A stretch of 64,000 nt of DNA from Progne subis subis. Lineage: Eukaryota > Chordata > Aves > Passeriformes > Hirundinidae. Made by a program: the position numbers and the translations under genes. Below the pieces are notes generated by a model. The model worked only from the letters and a program-made list of their open reading frames with translations. It was not told where the DNA came from and made no database searches. Location: the NCBI GenBank assembly GCA_022316685.1, contig JAKJHU010000084.1, positions 2,365,001-2,429,000 of the forward strand. Reading direction: 5' to 3'. Positions 1 through 13,539 of the stretch are shown here, in pieces; the first letter of the stretch is position 1; each line of letters begins with the position of its first letter.

Positions 1-821
1 ACAGCACAAATTCATCAAGGTTTTTACAACACTTGATATCATTAGTTCAAAACAGGAAGATAAACAGCAAATATAGACGCATTTTTGTATTGCTTATTGC
101 TTCCGATGGCATCCTGTCTGCAGGCTGCTTTCTGCAGACATGCCTCCAGCTTACAGATCATTTCCTTGCTCAAAGCCCTCCAAAGATTAGTGACTATGTC
201 AGCTTGGGTTTGTACAAAAGCAGCCCTCAGGGGGAGAGCAGGACAGTTGCAAAGTTGGAAATGCTACATCAAAAATGCCTTAAACATATGAATGTGTCAC
301 TCTGTTCCTATTGGAAATTAAAAAGCACCATGATTATATTAATAATTCCAAATGTTTTCCATTTCCTGCCATTTTACAGGAAAATCATCACACGGCTTCT
401 GAAGATTCAGCAATTTCCAAAAGCTTCTCTGCAAAATTTCCCATTTTGTTCTTGTCCGTTTGCCAGGCACCTTTGCTGTTTCCCTTTTCCTGTTCTTGCT
501 GTAGCTGGAGGAGCCAACCTGGTTGTGTTTACTTTGCATGAACAAGACTGTGCAGAGGTAATCAGACACACAAACCTGCTGGGGAATGGGCAGAGTCAGA
601 GAGCAGCAGAAAGATCAGAGGATTCTGTTACCTGATCTCATCTTCCAGCTCATGGATCACTGCTGAGCTCCTCCTGCTTCGGGAATTAGGATGTCTGGGC
701 ACCTCACATTAAAGGGCCGTAAGGGAAATCATCCCTGAGGCACATAAAGGGAAATAAAAGGAATTTATCTTTTCATTCCTGTTACTAGAATTATACAGCA
801 AAATAATCCATTCCCTATTCT

Positions 822-1030
822 CTGCTGTGAGGGTGGTGAGGCCCTGGCACAGGGTGCCCAGAGAAGCTGTGGCTGCCCCTGGATCCCTGGAAGTGTCCAA
901 GGCCAGGTTGGACAGGGCTTGGAGAAAGCTGGGCTAGTGGAAGGTGTCCCTGCCCATGGCAGGGGAGTTGGGTGAGGAGATCTTTAAGATCTCTTCCAAC
1001 CCAAACCAGTTTGGGATTCTGTGGCTCTGT
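822..1030 (+). mobile_element. CR1 LINE 3' fragment
   Basis: This carries the standard bird CR1 3' end: a stretch reading as gtgcccagagaagctgtggc, then the 'tgtccctgcccatggcaggg' block and 'ttccaacccaaac' close to the terminus. The orientation is plus because the terminal block ends near 'gggattctgtgg', a decayed form of the CR1 8-bp tail repeat. It is truncated at its 5' end, as most CR1 copies are, and has no coding capacity. Confidence 0.9.
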
Positions 1031-1867
1031 TGATATGATTTTCAAAGCAAAGCCACAATTTTAGAATCTGAAGTTGATTTATTTACAATTAAATCCCTAA
1101 TAGCAGGTGTTTAAAAGTGTTCAAGCCTTGAACAAAAGGAAAAGCTTCAGATGCTTATGAAAGGGCTCTATTTTTCACAAGTTATCCATCAGCCTTCTTT
1201 GTTGGAAAAGGCAGTAAGTTCAATCTCTTTGCCCTAAAATTTCCAGATCAGGATATGCAAATAGTGGGGTTTGGCTGTCTTGTTCATCATCTGGGGAGAA
1301 TTTATGTTATTTTACATGGATACTGGGCCATGATGAGGTATATTGCACTCCAAAAACAATAGAGATGCACAGAGAGAGATCAGTCCCTAGGGATTTACCC
1401 TACAAACAGACTGGGATTTCAGTTAGATGCCTAAAGGGATTTTCATAAGTACCTTCATAGATTCAGCATCCGGTTGTGCTGAGATTTAGACACCTCATTT
1501 TGTTTTCATTAGGTTTTCCTTTGAAAAAGTGATGCCTGAGTGCCAGCTGCTTTTCTAGGGATACAACAATCTCTGGAAATTGGGCTTTAAGCAATTTGCC
1601 AGGCAGCACGTGGTATGTCAGTGAGCAAATACAAGAGCTCTCCAGTCTGCTGATCTTGGGCACAGTAGCCAGTAGGTTGCTTGATGCTTCTCAGCTCATA
1701 AAACAGACCAAAAGCCTTAAAGGAGATGAGTGCAAATACATGGAGTTTATAAATCTATCATACAAATGTAATAGGACATGAAACGTGAATATCATCTAAT
1801 CAGTGATGTGACTTCAACAAATCCAGTCTAAACCGCTGTAAATTCCACACAGACCCAGAACCTAGAC

Positions 1868-2065
1868 TCACAGGATCCTTCAGGCTGCAAAGCCCTTTTA
1901 AGATCATCATTCTCCCAGCACAAGGCCACCTCTAGCCCATGTCCCCAGGTGCCACATTCACATGTGTTCTGAACTCTCTCAGGGACAGTGACTCTACCAC
2001 TTCCCTGGGCAGCCTGTTCCAAAGCTTGATCAGCCTTTCCATGATGGAATTTTTCCTAAACTGGG
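1868..2065 (-). mobile_element. CR1 LINE fragment, older subfamily
   Basis: The words 'ttaagatcatca', 'ccatgtccc', 'gtgccacattcacatgt' and 'cttccctgggcagcctgttc' occur in the order seen in minus-strand CR1 copies, ending in 'gaatttttcctaa'. The match is diverged, suggesting an old insertion. The left boundary is uncertain. Confidence 0.75.
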
Positions 2066-5000
2066 GTCCTCTTACTCTTCAGAGTACTTTACACACATTA
2101 CCTGATGCCCAATATTGCTCCTGAGACAAGTCCAGTACCTGGGTGCTGGAACCACATGTGGGAAGCCACCCAAAGCTCTGCAATGGCTTCTTTAAATCCG
2201 CAAGAGTGAGTTGGATTGAGGAGAAGTGCCATAAATTCCTGACTTGATAAGCCTGACAGTAAATAGGCCAGACTTCAACCCCTAAAGCTAACTCCTGGAA
2301 TTCCACAGGCGTGGCACGGATAGCCAGGTGACTTGGGACAATTTGCAGGGATTCTCCACACTGTGTGTAATGCAGAGCTCTGGCTCAGCTGGGAGATGCT
2401 GCGATCACAAACAGGACAATACACACTCCTCCCAGGAGAGGAATGAGAGGATGTAACTTCAGGAGAGCACAGAATTCCCTTTGGAGGCACAGCCAGCCCA
2501 AGCTAGATCCCTGGCACAGAAGTCAGAGCAAAACAAAACAAAGTTCCAAAGCAAGTACACGGAGACCAGGTTGTTACAGTTCTGAAACACCACAGAGAAG
2601 CTGAGGAAAAGCTGGGTTTAGTCATCAGTGGTTGTTTTGCTGATCCAGCTGGGATTACACAAGGTACTTCAATGAGAATTTCAGTTGCACCTTCTACCTG
2701 TGGTTTTTTGTTGTTGTTGGGTTTTTGGTTTTTTTGTGGGTTTTTTTGGCTTACCCACTTTCATAGGCCTTAATATTTAATTCACTATAAATGAACAAAA
2801 TCTCCAAAAAGAGAGTGTAGTCTACATTGCTCAATTTTCCCCACTGCTGCTAACATTAATTTGTTTCACTATTGCTTAAATAAGACAATTCTAGTACATT
2901 CAACATGAACTTTAGATGTATATAATCAGATATACATCTCCCATAATCTATAACATCATGTCAATACCAGAGTTTAACACAACTTCTCAGCACTTTCTTA
3001 ACACATGAAAACTTAATGTTTTGCCCAAATCTCTAGTTCTCAGGAATACTTACTGCTTTTTCTCTTTGGTGTTGAAAAGCAAAACTGATTGAAAGTATAT
3101 TTTTAAAAAACCAGTGGGAAGTTAAAAAGAGAAGTCACACACATGACTTGTGGTTCTGGAAACAGCTGTGCTGCTTTTGGTGACAGAGGGCTGGGCTTAG
3201 ACCTTATATAACTCCAGGAAAATCAATATGCAGCAAATGTACTAAGCCAGAAAGGAATCTGAGCCTAAATTTTAAAAATCATACAGGCTGTCTCCTGTCA
3301 TATCTTTAAATAAGGGTTCTTTGGCCCCCAAATATCTTATTTGCTGTCACGAGTGATGTGTTTGCAGTAGATTGGGTCACTTGTAGGTAACAGGTTCAAC
3401 AATAATCACTGGTATACCCTGAGTGCTTAACAAAATGAGGAGTATGTTCATCTATAAAAAGTTGCCAAAATCCAAGCTGCACTCTGCCTAACTGCAGGCA
3501 TCTTCAGAAGAGATAAAAAGGGCTGCATGGTATAGCTGTACCATTCCGCTGGAAAGTCAGTCTCCAGAAAGCTCTGCAAATCCTCACAAAACTGTTCCTT
3601 TCCACGCCTCGAAAATACCCAGGAAACCAGAGCAGGAAAGCTGGGTGTCTCTTTAAGGCACAAAATCTATTTGATACCAAAAATGCTGGATGTTGAAAGA
3701 GTAAACTCCTCCTCAGCATGTACTTGTAATGGATATTGTTGTGCCTGGCTGTTTGCTTCCCAGTATTCCTGGCAACGTTTTTTTTTCTGGTGTTTACATT
3801 CACAGTAGTCTGTTCACAGATTTTTAGGTACTTACTACTCAAAGGTAAAATAAATCCAAATATCTGGGATACATATTTAGCAACCCCAGGGCTATTTACA
3901 TAGTGCTCTTAGGGCACTGGTGCATCTCACAGACAACTGAGAGCAGAAAATGCTGTCTCAGGCAAGCCCATGAGCCCCTTCCTGTGGTGTCTCCTAACGC
4001 CCCTAGTGAGAGGATAAATCTCTGTATCACTGTACATAGCACGGCCATCCTCACCCCATGGCCCATTGTCTGTTGGCTGCAGTAGCAAAAGGAGGTGCAA
4101 AAATCACCAGCCCCTGCCCATTTCCATGCAAAATCAACCTGCTGAATTATTCATGTTGAAAACAAGAAAAACTCCTCAGAAAGTTGATTCCTGGGTTAGG
4201 TGATTTCATTGTGCATTGGAGTATATCCCAGCACATAACTGCAGTGGTGTGAGGGGTGATAAAAAGCACACTGGCTGTAGGGGGTTGCTCTTCCCAACCC
4301 TTTGTTTCTTCAGCTGGATTTGCAGAACCACAGAAACAATGCTAACATCTCTCATATTTCTATTTTCATAGAAACAGATCTAGATCCTCCTAAAAAACCT
4401 TTCTCCTCTGTTATGAACAGAATTACAGGTGACTATAGAATACATCCACTTTGCTCCCTTTTAATGCTAATTTGCAGAACCCTGTAAATCTGTGTCTAAC
4501 TGAGGTGTGTGTTGAAGTGCTTGTCCCATCAACCTTCTGAAGTTACTGCAGGTTTTGGATTTTTTTTTCCTCTGGTTTGGCTTGGCTTTTTAATTCTGAA
4601 GTTCAAAATCCTAGAAAGCTTGAGAAAGCTTCCTTCTTTCATTTGTTTCACCAAACTTTTCACTATGACCGTGCCATTATCCATTCACTCCCCAAATATA
4701 CAGTTTCCCAGTCCCAACATTTAATTTTTCAAAGAGGTAGCTAGGAAATATAGGAAGATACCTGCACAGCAATACCTGCAGCCAGCCAGTTATTTTGGCC
4801 ATCAGCCTCTACTCATGACTTTAAAAAGCTCAAGTTAATCTTATCTAAATGATAATACCCTTTCTGGATATCTCCTCCCTAAGATCATAGAGTAGATCAT
4901 ATGGTTAACCATATTGATAAGGTGGTCCTCTTCTAAATGGTCAAACAGAACACCTTTAGGGTGAAAGTGTTAATATAGGACTTGGATGATCCCAATTTAA

Positions 5001-8000
5001 TGCACAGTTTTGCTCCATTCTTCCTTTGTTACTCAAATCCATGATGTGGCCTTTTTGAGCCTCATCTTCTTATGCTGCAAAATGAGGCCTATAAATATCT
5101 CCAAGTTGCTTCGAGGCTACAATCATTCATCTTGGTGATGGGATCAGAGATTATAGTGGGGAAAACTTAAAGAAAACGAACTATAGTAGAATTCCAAGTA
5201 ACAACAAGGAATAGCCCTGATTCACTCATAAAAAGGAAGTGACTGCAAAACTAAGAGGGATTCAGGTTTCACTTACCAATTTTAAACTGGAGTGTCATGG
5301 AATACTGCAGTTTGTAAATGGTGCTGCTATTTCCCCTTTTCCATCAAACACATTCAGATACCCTTCATGTATATGCAAAAAGGAAAGAGAAGGCATCCCA
5401 CAAAAGCATCACAAGGTAAAGACACTGGAGATTGTTCTCTCTACAGAAGAGTTGGTAATTTATCACCTTGGTGTTTGCCAAGTGCCATAAAAGCTGGCAA
5501 TGGAAATTAGTGAAGAAAGAACATTGAGAAGACAAGCCATAAATGAACAACAGGCAAAAATTCAAGAGATTAATTCTTCATCCCTTGAAATTTTGTCTCT
5601 TCACCTTCAAGAGAGGAAGAGAGATTATCAGTTTTGGGAAAAAGCAAGACATCATTCTCAGTTTCTTTTCAGAACTTTGTGCCTCAGCAATACAAAGTGA
5701 ACCGATATAAAATGAACATCTATTTTGTTTGCTCTAGTGCCTACCAGAATTGACAAAAGCTGAATACATACTCTATTTTCTGGAGTGGCTGTGTGTATTA
5801 TCTGTCTGTGTGTATTATCTGTCTGTGTGTATTATCCGAACATAGTTGGTAGAAAACCACTAATGGCTTTTTCTCTTTTCCCTAAATACATATCATTCCT
5901 AATATTGGAGATCTGCATGGTAATTAAGATTGTAAAACTGTAAGTAAAACATGCTGCAATTACCTGAGTAATTTGGTTCAAATCAACTCGGTGATGAAGG
6001 AAGTAAATGCTCCTGCAATCAGTTATTTCCCACAGCTCCACACTGGGCCAGTTCTTGTTCCAACCAAGTTAAAATGTAAGCATGCCTTTAACTGACAGCA
6101 GTAGGAACTTGCTGTTGACTGGTAGGGATGGATGGCTGCAGGGCTGGAGCAAAACACACAAGGCTATCACACACCAGCAATTGTCTTGGCACCACAAACA
6201 TTTATATATCAGTATGTTACACACTCTTCATTTTATCTGTAAATAACTTTATCAGTAAAATAACTGAGACCTTCATGTGAGGGTCAATGTAGAGTGTTTC
6301 ATACTAATAAAAACAGAGTGTATTGTTTAACTTCCTCTCCTGACTATCCTGGTATGTACAACATGTAAGAAGGGCACAATGCAATGCACAGATACATATA
6401 TATATATAAAGAAATAAGCTGGGCATTTCCCCACAGTGTTTGGACAGCTAACAGCACTATTAATACTCCAGTGTAACATGAGGCAGCCTGTCATGATTCT
6501 CCCTCTCTATGCTAAAAGGATGGAGCCAGAAAGTGAGATTCATGATCTTATGGTGGAATTTGCAGTCCTCAGGAGAGCAGATGACATTGCATGTGTGTCA
6601 AATACTCATGTTGCATCTAGTCCATCCCCACTGGCAGCCATCATGCTGAAATTTTAAATATCTTCAGCCTTTTTGTCCCCTCTCAAGGCTGGGCAGTAAT
6701 TCAGGTTCTGGAAGAGACATTGATGCTGCAGGAAAAGTATTTCCCACTCCAAATGTGTTCCTTTATACTTTCCCCCTATGCTGCTCTACCTTCCATAACC
6801 CTTCCAGTGCTCATCCTGTTTGAACTCATGTGCATATCTTTAAAGTGCACTGCATTTTCATTATGAAGATGTTCTATGACTGCATTTCAAGGTGTTCCAA
6901 CTTGAGGTTGCTTCTGTGCAATTACTGATTCCTGATGATATAAAAATATGCACTGACTAGCTCTAAAATAAGACCCTTTTGTTCCTGTTTACTTGTATTT
7001 AAATTGAATTTTCTTGTTAAAGAGAAACTTGCAATTACCCGTGTCCTTTTATTTTAAGGATGATGATTTCCTTAGTATAAAGAGGTCATACGACAGATAC
7101 TATACACAAACCTCTCCCACTTAAATTGTCAGAGATTTGTTCAAATTAGCATTGCAACCAGAAGCTCCCAGCAGAATATGAAATAGGAGCTGGAAGCAGT
7201 GACGTGCTCTGTTTTCAAAGGCAGCATGCACACAGAGCGGCCTCAGCTGCCCCAGCTCTCCTTTTACTCAACCATTAAAGAGAATCCCACTGCAACAGGG
7301 AGTAAAATAAAGTTTTTCTCGCATTCCTGACACAGCTCCTGTCCCCCATATCCCTTCTGGTGAGCCCTAGCCTCTCCTATGCTCCAAGGAGAGCAGGCAC
7401 AGATGATTACCTCCCTGCACTGAGGGGGAGAGGTAGGCACTGAAGATCCAGCCCCCACAAAGATCTTGTGAGGGAGCACTTAGGCTGAAGCAGTTCAGCT
7501 AAAAATCACAAGTAATTCTGTAATCTGCCCTTAAATAGCATTTGCATTATCTGCTTTCTGCTGCAGCTCCTTCTCTTTACTCCCTCCCAGATATTGTGGA
7601 TCATCCTACACATCAGACACACACCATATGCTGCACTTGTAGAAGTCCCCCAAAAATTCTAATGAGTGCAGACTGTCTTGATCTTCCTTTCACTGTATTC
7701 TCCCTAGATTCAAGAGCTGGAAAACTTCATTTCTGTCAGCAATGCCAGTCCTTGCACTTTGGTGGTGTTGGTCAGGTCAGACAGCTCTCTCCATGCAGTC
7801 CACTCAGCTGTGGAAACAAATACCACTGAAAAGTGAAACATAAATATGAAATAGTCATCTTCTATGCATTTCTTTGCTGCAGAATTAATTTACATATAGC
7901 TGTGAGGTCTTCAAACAGAAAGTGTTACAGAAATGCAATATATTGTGAGTTACGTGAAAGAAATAATTTCAAAACAAACTCTACCTTCAGTTGAAAGATC

Positions 8001-9764
8001 TCATTTCCATGGAAGCTTTCCTCAGCCCTGTTGAAACCTACAACCTACAATAGGCTGGGTGCGGCACCCACCAATTCTTCAATATTCTTCAATAAAAGAC
8101 ACCTATCCCAAATTTTAAAGATAACCCCCCTCCAGTGCTGAATGTCCTCCTGACATTGTTGAAATCAAAGAGGAGCCATGTATCAGAAGGTTATTTTTTC
8201 AGACACTGTCAAGCTGCAGAATAATACAGAGTGAGCACACAATTACAATAAATTTCTGTGTTCGTTGGAATAAATGATGAGATTGAAGATTAATTCATTG
8301 CTCTTGATCAAGAAACAGCACAGTTCATCTTTGGCTTGCTCCTGTGTTCATTGGAAAACCAACCCTCAAGGCAGGCTCTCATTAACCTCCTGCCTTTGTT
8401 CTAGCAGGGATGTACAGTCCCTTCTTGTCAAGGGACATAAATGTTTTTCTACATTTTTCCTCTCTTTTTAAAATTAAGTTAATCACACCATTACTATGGC
8501 TGGAACACATAAGCAAAGTTAAAGTGACATTCAAATCTATTCTTCTGCTCATGCAGAGATTACAAATGCATAGTCCAGCTCTTAAATAGTTTTGTCCTCA
8601 TAGCTTATGATGTTAGTATTAATTAAAAAAGCAAAATTGAAGGATGCCGTATTCTTCTGTAAAAGTAAAAATAAGTTTTGCTTGGGGGGAAAAAAAAAAG
8701 CCCTGTCACAGGACTTATGGACCTCAGTATAAATTTTCAGTCATTTTGTGGAACATTTTCTGAGTGGATGATAGAACAGGATGTTTCATTCTCTTTTACT
8801 TTCCCAGCAGAACAGCTAAATCCCTATGTGGTCACCCTTCATATTACTTTAAAAGCTCACCTGTCTTGCAACAGGGAGGACAGCCACGGGATGTGTGACA
8901 GCAGGCCTGTCCCCCAGGCTGTCCGTGCCTTCAGCCTGCTGCTGACGCTGTGTTCTGGTGTTCCTAATTACAACCATCCCTTAATTAGACCACAGCAGGG
9001 ATGCAGGAGGCCGAAGAACACACTGTTGGCAAGGAGCAGCCTCTTCCAGCTGTGGTGGCCTAAGAGCAATCCCTGATGTTTCATCACAAGAGGCTGGGAT
9101 TTACACATGCCTTCTCTGGCATGACCCAGCACAGCTCTGCTTTGGGATAGAGGGAGTCAGGTCTCTGTTCGTCTTCCAGAGATTTCCAGCTGTTACCATT
9201 CTTAATTAACATTCTGATTTTTCACTAGGACCATGAGTGAAAGTAATGATGCAGCTTCAGAGGGAGAAAACTAAAAAGAAAAAGCAAACTGGGAGCTACC
9301 AGGCTCCAGTACAGCCAGCAAACAGTGAATGCAGCCCCAAGGACAAATAGTACAAAGCTCTTACTTGCATGCACAGTCAGAAGCTGGCAGAAAGCTGAGG
9401 GGTCAGGAAGGCAAATAATTCAAGTGCAAAGTGTTTTATTGTAAACCTCTGAACAGGATATTCTAGCCAAAGAAACTATTGTCCTTATGGAAGCAAGAAA
9501 GACATACAGGTATATCAAACGAGTCAGCATTTTTGTAATGTACAACTAGAATATATTCACAAATATTACTGCCCAGCAACCATAAATTAATATAGCTGAA
9601 AAGCTTTTAATTTTAACTAGGCTCCCAGTCCTAAGGAACTAATAACAAAATTTCAAGTTCTGTAGGAAAGCCACAAACTAGAGAATTGTTTTAAAAGGTT
9701 ATTCCTGATCAGGAGGTCTTGAGCATGCACGCAAAGTCAAAAGGATCAGACCTTAGTCCTAAAA

Positions 9765-9920
9765 ATCATGGAATTCCAGAATGGTTTGGGTTGGAAGGGA
9801 CCTTAAACTTCATCTTATGCCACCCCCTGCCATGGGCAGGGACACCTTCCCCTCTCCAAGGCTGCTCCAAGCCCTGTCCAACCTGGCCTGGGACATTGCC
9901 AGGGATGGGGCATTCACAAA
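9765..9920 (-). mobile_element. CR1 LINE 3' fragment, inverted
   Basis: It begins with 'tcatggaattccagaatggt' and 'ttgggttggaagggacctta', the reverse complement of the CR1 3' terminus. It continues through 'tgccatgggcagggacacct' and 'aagccctgtccaacctggcc'. The short peptides readable across it are transposon shadows, not genes. Confidence 0.9.
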
Positions 9921-12900
9921 TGTGCTGCCACAAACTTTTGGAATCAGATCTAAATATCAGCTTTGGCTTTGTTTGCTCCAAGGATGATGATGGGACAGAC
10001 ACTGCTTTGTGAATACACTGATACTTTTGAACTGATATTACATCTGGGTTCAATACTGTCCCAGGCCAAGGAAAAATTACTTGTAATATAAATAAAAGTA
10101 GTATCTCCATGCCCAGAATGGATCTGCTGACAGTTGCCTGGGGAGAATTGTCTTGAAAGAGTTGTAAAAGCTGTAATTTTTCTAAAATTGTAACTGTTTT
10201 CTCTGTGCAAGATATATCTGCAGCTGGGAGTTCACATGAGGCTTTATCCCAAATGCTGTGTCTTTAAGATGGAAAGATTGATCCTTCAAGGACAGGTAGT
10301 CAAAAGAAGGGGTTTTTTCACAACCTTAAGTCGTGGCTCTGTCAGAATCCTCTGAACATTTCCCATGGACTTCATCCAATGGAATTAATTAAGGAGACTT
10401 CTGTTTGCTTAATGGAAATGAGACAAGGCATAATTTATAGCCTTGGTGTGGCAGACGATCTCTAGATTTCTGTCCAACAAAAATCAAGGAAGGTGACTGT
10501 GGTGGAAGAATGGTGTCTCCTGAAATGAAGGAGGGAAGTTGTTTATATTGTTCAAGTAAGAGATTTGATAGAGAACCTGTCACTAAAATGTAAGGCCATG
10601 GTTATTAAACCTGTGTCTTTTAATACTCCTTCATAATGCGTATAAATGTCCTACATTTTTTTGCTCCTATGTAAAGAATTTATCCAAGACTGTCACTGCT
10701 TTGCCATGGGGAAGGAAAGGAGATGAACTGCCCTGCTCAGAATAGCTCTTATCAGCCAGCCAGATGGCAAATGACATGCCAGGATGTTCAGGGAAGAGTC
10801 CAACACGGTCCATTAATCCCAACTCAGCCCAAACACCATTAAAATGTCACTGCTAAGGACTCTAAGAGCAAAGGCACTGACAAAACATGTTCTATACAAG
10901 TACTTCTGCAATCAGAATTAATTATCGAAAACCCTTCCAAAGTGCAGGAAAGTTATGGAACGAGTAGATCAGTGGTGTAAGTGATAATTACACAGAACAC
11001 AAGCAAACTTCAATTGCAATACTTATCTCTGTATATATTTTTAAATATATACACAATAAAGTATATTGAACTAAATTGTATTCGGTTTCACAAAGCATTC
11101 TGTTCATTCAAAAAAACCAATTTTCTATTTAAAACAAGAGCAGGGACTGGATTCTTTGCACTGCACTGAGCTGTGTTAGTTTGTGTCCACAGAGAAACAC
11201 TACGTGACTCTGAATTTAAAAACATTTTGTAGAGCAGCTTATGAAGAAAAAAAAAAAAAGACCTTATTCTCACTCCTAGGAGTGACAGATTTTTTCTATA
11301 CTTCCTCCATTTTTAGTGCAGCAATACAAGCCATGTATTTTGCTCTAACCAAATACAGTATTTCCCCCTCTCTGGTGGTTTTAGTGACAAACTTCTATGG
11401 GAAGCAGAGTTTGATGTTATAACATTAAGACTCTGCAATACCCAGAGACATCAGATCTTTGGATGAGACATGGTGGAGACCAGCAGAAGACAGGGACACC
11501 TACAAACACCTGCCTTAGGGGGAACACACCATTTGGATGACAAACAAGTGGGCTTTCCAGGCATTAGACTGTATTTTCCATGGCAGGAGACAACAGGTAT
11601 GCAGAACATCCAGAGCCTCCAAAAGCATAACTGTTAGTTCTGGTTCAGCTCCCAGTAACTCAATCACTTGGTATTAACTCAATCACTTGGTATCAACTCG
11701 ATCCACCAGCCCCTTCCCATAATGCATTCTTCTTTACAAATCAATTAAGATTTAGCACAAGTTGCATTGGGAAGTGTTGCAAAGTTTCTAGCCATTTGGA
11801 ATTAAGGTATCGGCATGTCATAGAAGCACCTTCCATCATCATAGGATCTCATCCAGAGTAAGGGTGTTTTAATGATTTAAAATAATTTCACGTTGATTGC
11901 ACGGCAAGGAGGAAAAATACCCCATTTTTTTCAGTGGGAGTGAGTTTAGGTGATCGGAACACAAGTGGGCCAAAGGAAAGCTGAGCTTCTGGCCTAGTAC
12001 TGCTCTGCAAAATCCCAAAAGTTTTCCCCTGTCACGGGAGTCATGGGAAAATAACTGGGAACAGTCCTCTGCTAACTGTGCTGTAGGGAAGCTGCTGCTC
12101 ATGCTCTCTGACATCACATGTGGTGGCTGACAATGAAAATTGATGGTGATTCATAAAGGCATCTCCATCCCTAAGAAAACTGGAAGAGCAGCTTGCGTAA
12201 TCTTGAGATTTACTTAATTAAGTAACATCCCAGCACCCGTTCTATTTGATCATCATTCCTTTACCTCCCTCTCCCTCCCAGCTTTGCCTTTGATTAACAT
12301 AGCCCTGATAAGAAACTTCATTCAAAAGAAAGCAGGGAGTGGGAAGGCAGCCCTGAGGTGTGGCTGGTGATTTAAAAACTGAAAAGAGGCAGTAAGAATG
12401 TCTCAGAGAGGTGGGAAGTTGAGATCGTCCTTCGCTGCAGGCAAGATGAGGATCTGGAGAGGGCTCAGCTGCAATACATGTGCAGGTGAGGAATATACCT
12501 ACAGTTTAATGCCTCTGCCTGCTTCTGATGGGACAAGATCATTATTTCCAGTATTTTAAAGCAGTTTCTGTGTGAAACCTCAGAATGGTCCAACTTCGAT
12601 GTTTTGAAACATGCTTCTCCACTGAGATTCTTGAAGAGTATTGGAGAAATGGGTATATTTTATAATATATGACAAAATATCACCTACATTGCACAGCTGA
12701 CACACTGAAGGTGTATCTAATGTAATCTACAGGTTTCCTACTTCCTGGCTAAGGTGGCTTCTGAATCCAGAGGAAGCACTCAGGGAAGTTGCACGGGTGA
12801 GTGTTGCTGCCTTCCAGGTGACCTTGGCACTTTAAATCAGGAAGCAAACATGGATCCTCAGACTTTACCTGGCCCATGGATTATTTACGATGGGCTCAGC

Positions 12901-13204
12901 CATGAATCAGGAGCTTGCATGCAAACACCTAACAAAGCAGACCGGGTTTCAAATACCCCTCGTTTATCAGCAGGAATGTTTAAAAAATAATTTCCCTGGA
13001 AAAACAGAATTTATCCTGAAGAGTGTGTGGGTATATTTCTCATCCAGCTGGGAAAATGCTGTTCCCAGAGGGATTCCAGGGTGATGAAGTGAGGTGTGAT
13101 GGAGCTATGAAGGCCTCACACAGAGGTCAAGCTGCCAGACAAAGTTCCCAAAATTAAACACGGTATTTTTTGGTCAAACAGAACTACAGCCTTGAACTAC
13201 AGCC

Positions 13205-13465
13205 CAGACTGATGAGGAGTAATGGCTGAGGAAGTGCTGTGGCTGAGGGGCTCTTACGGCTAAGGTAGTATTGTGGCTGAGGGGGTAGCATGGCTGAGAA
13301 GGTCAAACGGGCCAGGGAGAGTCGTGGCTGAGGGGGTGTTATGGCTAAGGAGGAGTAATGACCGAGGGAGACCCGTACCTGAGGGGCTGACATGGCTAAA
13401 TGAGAGTCACGGCTGAGGGAGTGTCTCGGCAGGGCGGATATCGTGGCTGAGGAGAACAAGCAGCG
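13205..13465. repeat. Degenerate GGCTGAGG-type minisatellite
   Basis: The motif 'tggctgagg' or a close variant (ggctaagg, cctgagggg, ggctgagaa) recurs about every 17-19 bp for roughly 260 bp, with spacers that differ from copy to copy. Copy-to-copy divergence is high, so it is an old or slowly homogenised array. It sits immediately upstream of the IVNS1ABP CpG island. Confidence 0.75.
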
Positions 13466-13539
13466 CCAGGTCTGAAAAACAAAGGCTATTTTTCGAAACA
13501 AAACCACAGCTCTGATCATGGCTGAGCGCTGCGACTAAG

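Noticed and set aside
33..635. 200-codon open frame at the left edge
   Set aside because: No recognisable family, no matching splice sites, and intergenic composition. Overlapping frames of similar quality occur throughout AT-rich DNA.
8678..9076. 132-codon open frame on the plus strand
   Set aside because: The peptide resembles no family I know and has no promoter or splice context. It is most likely chance.
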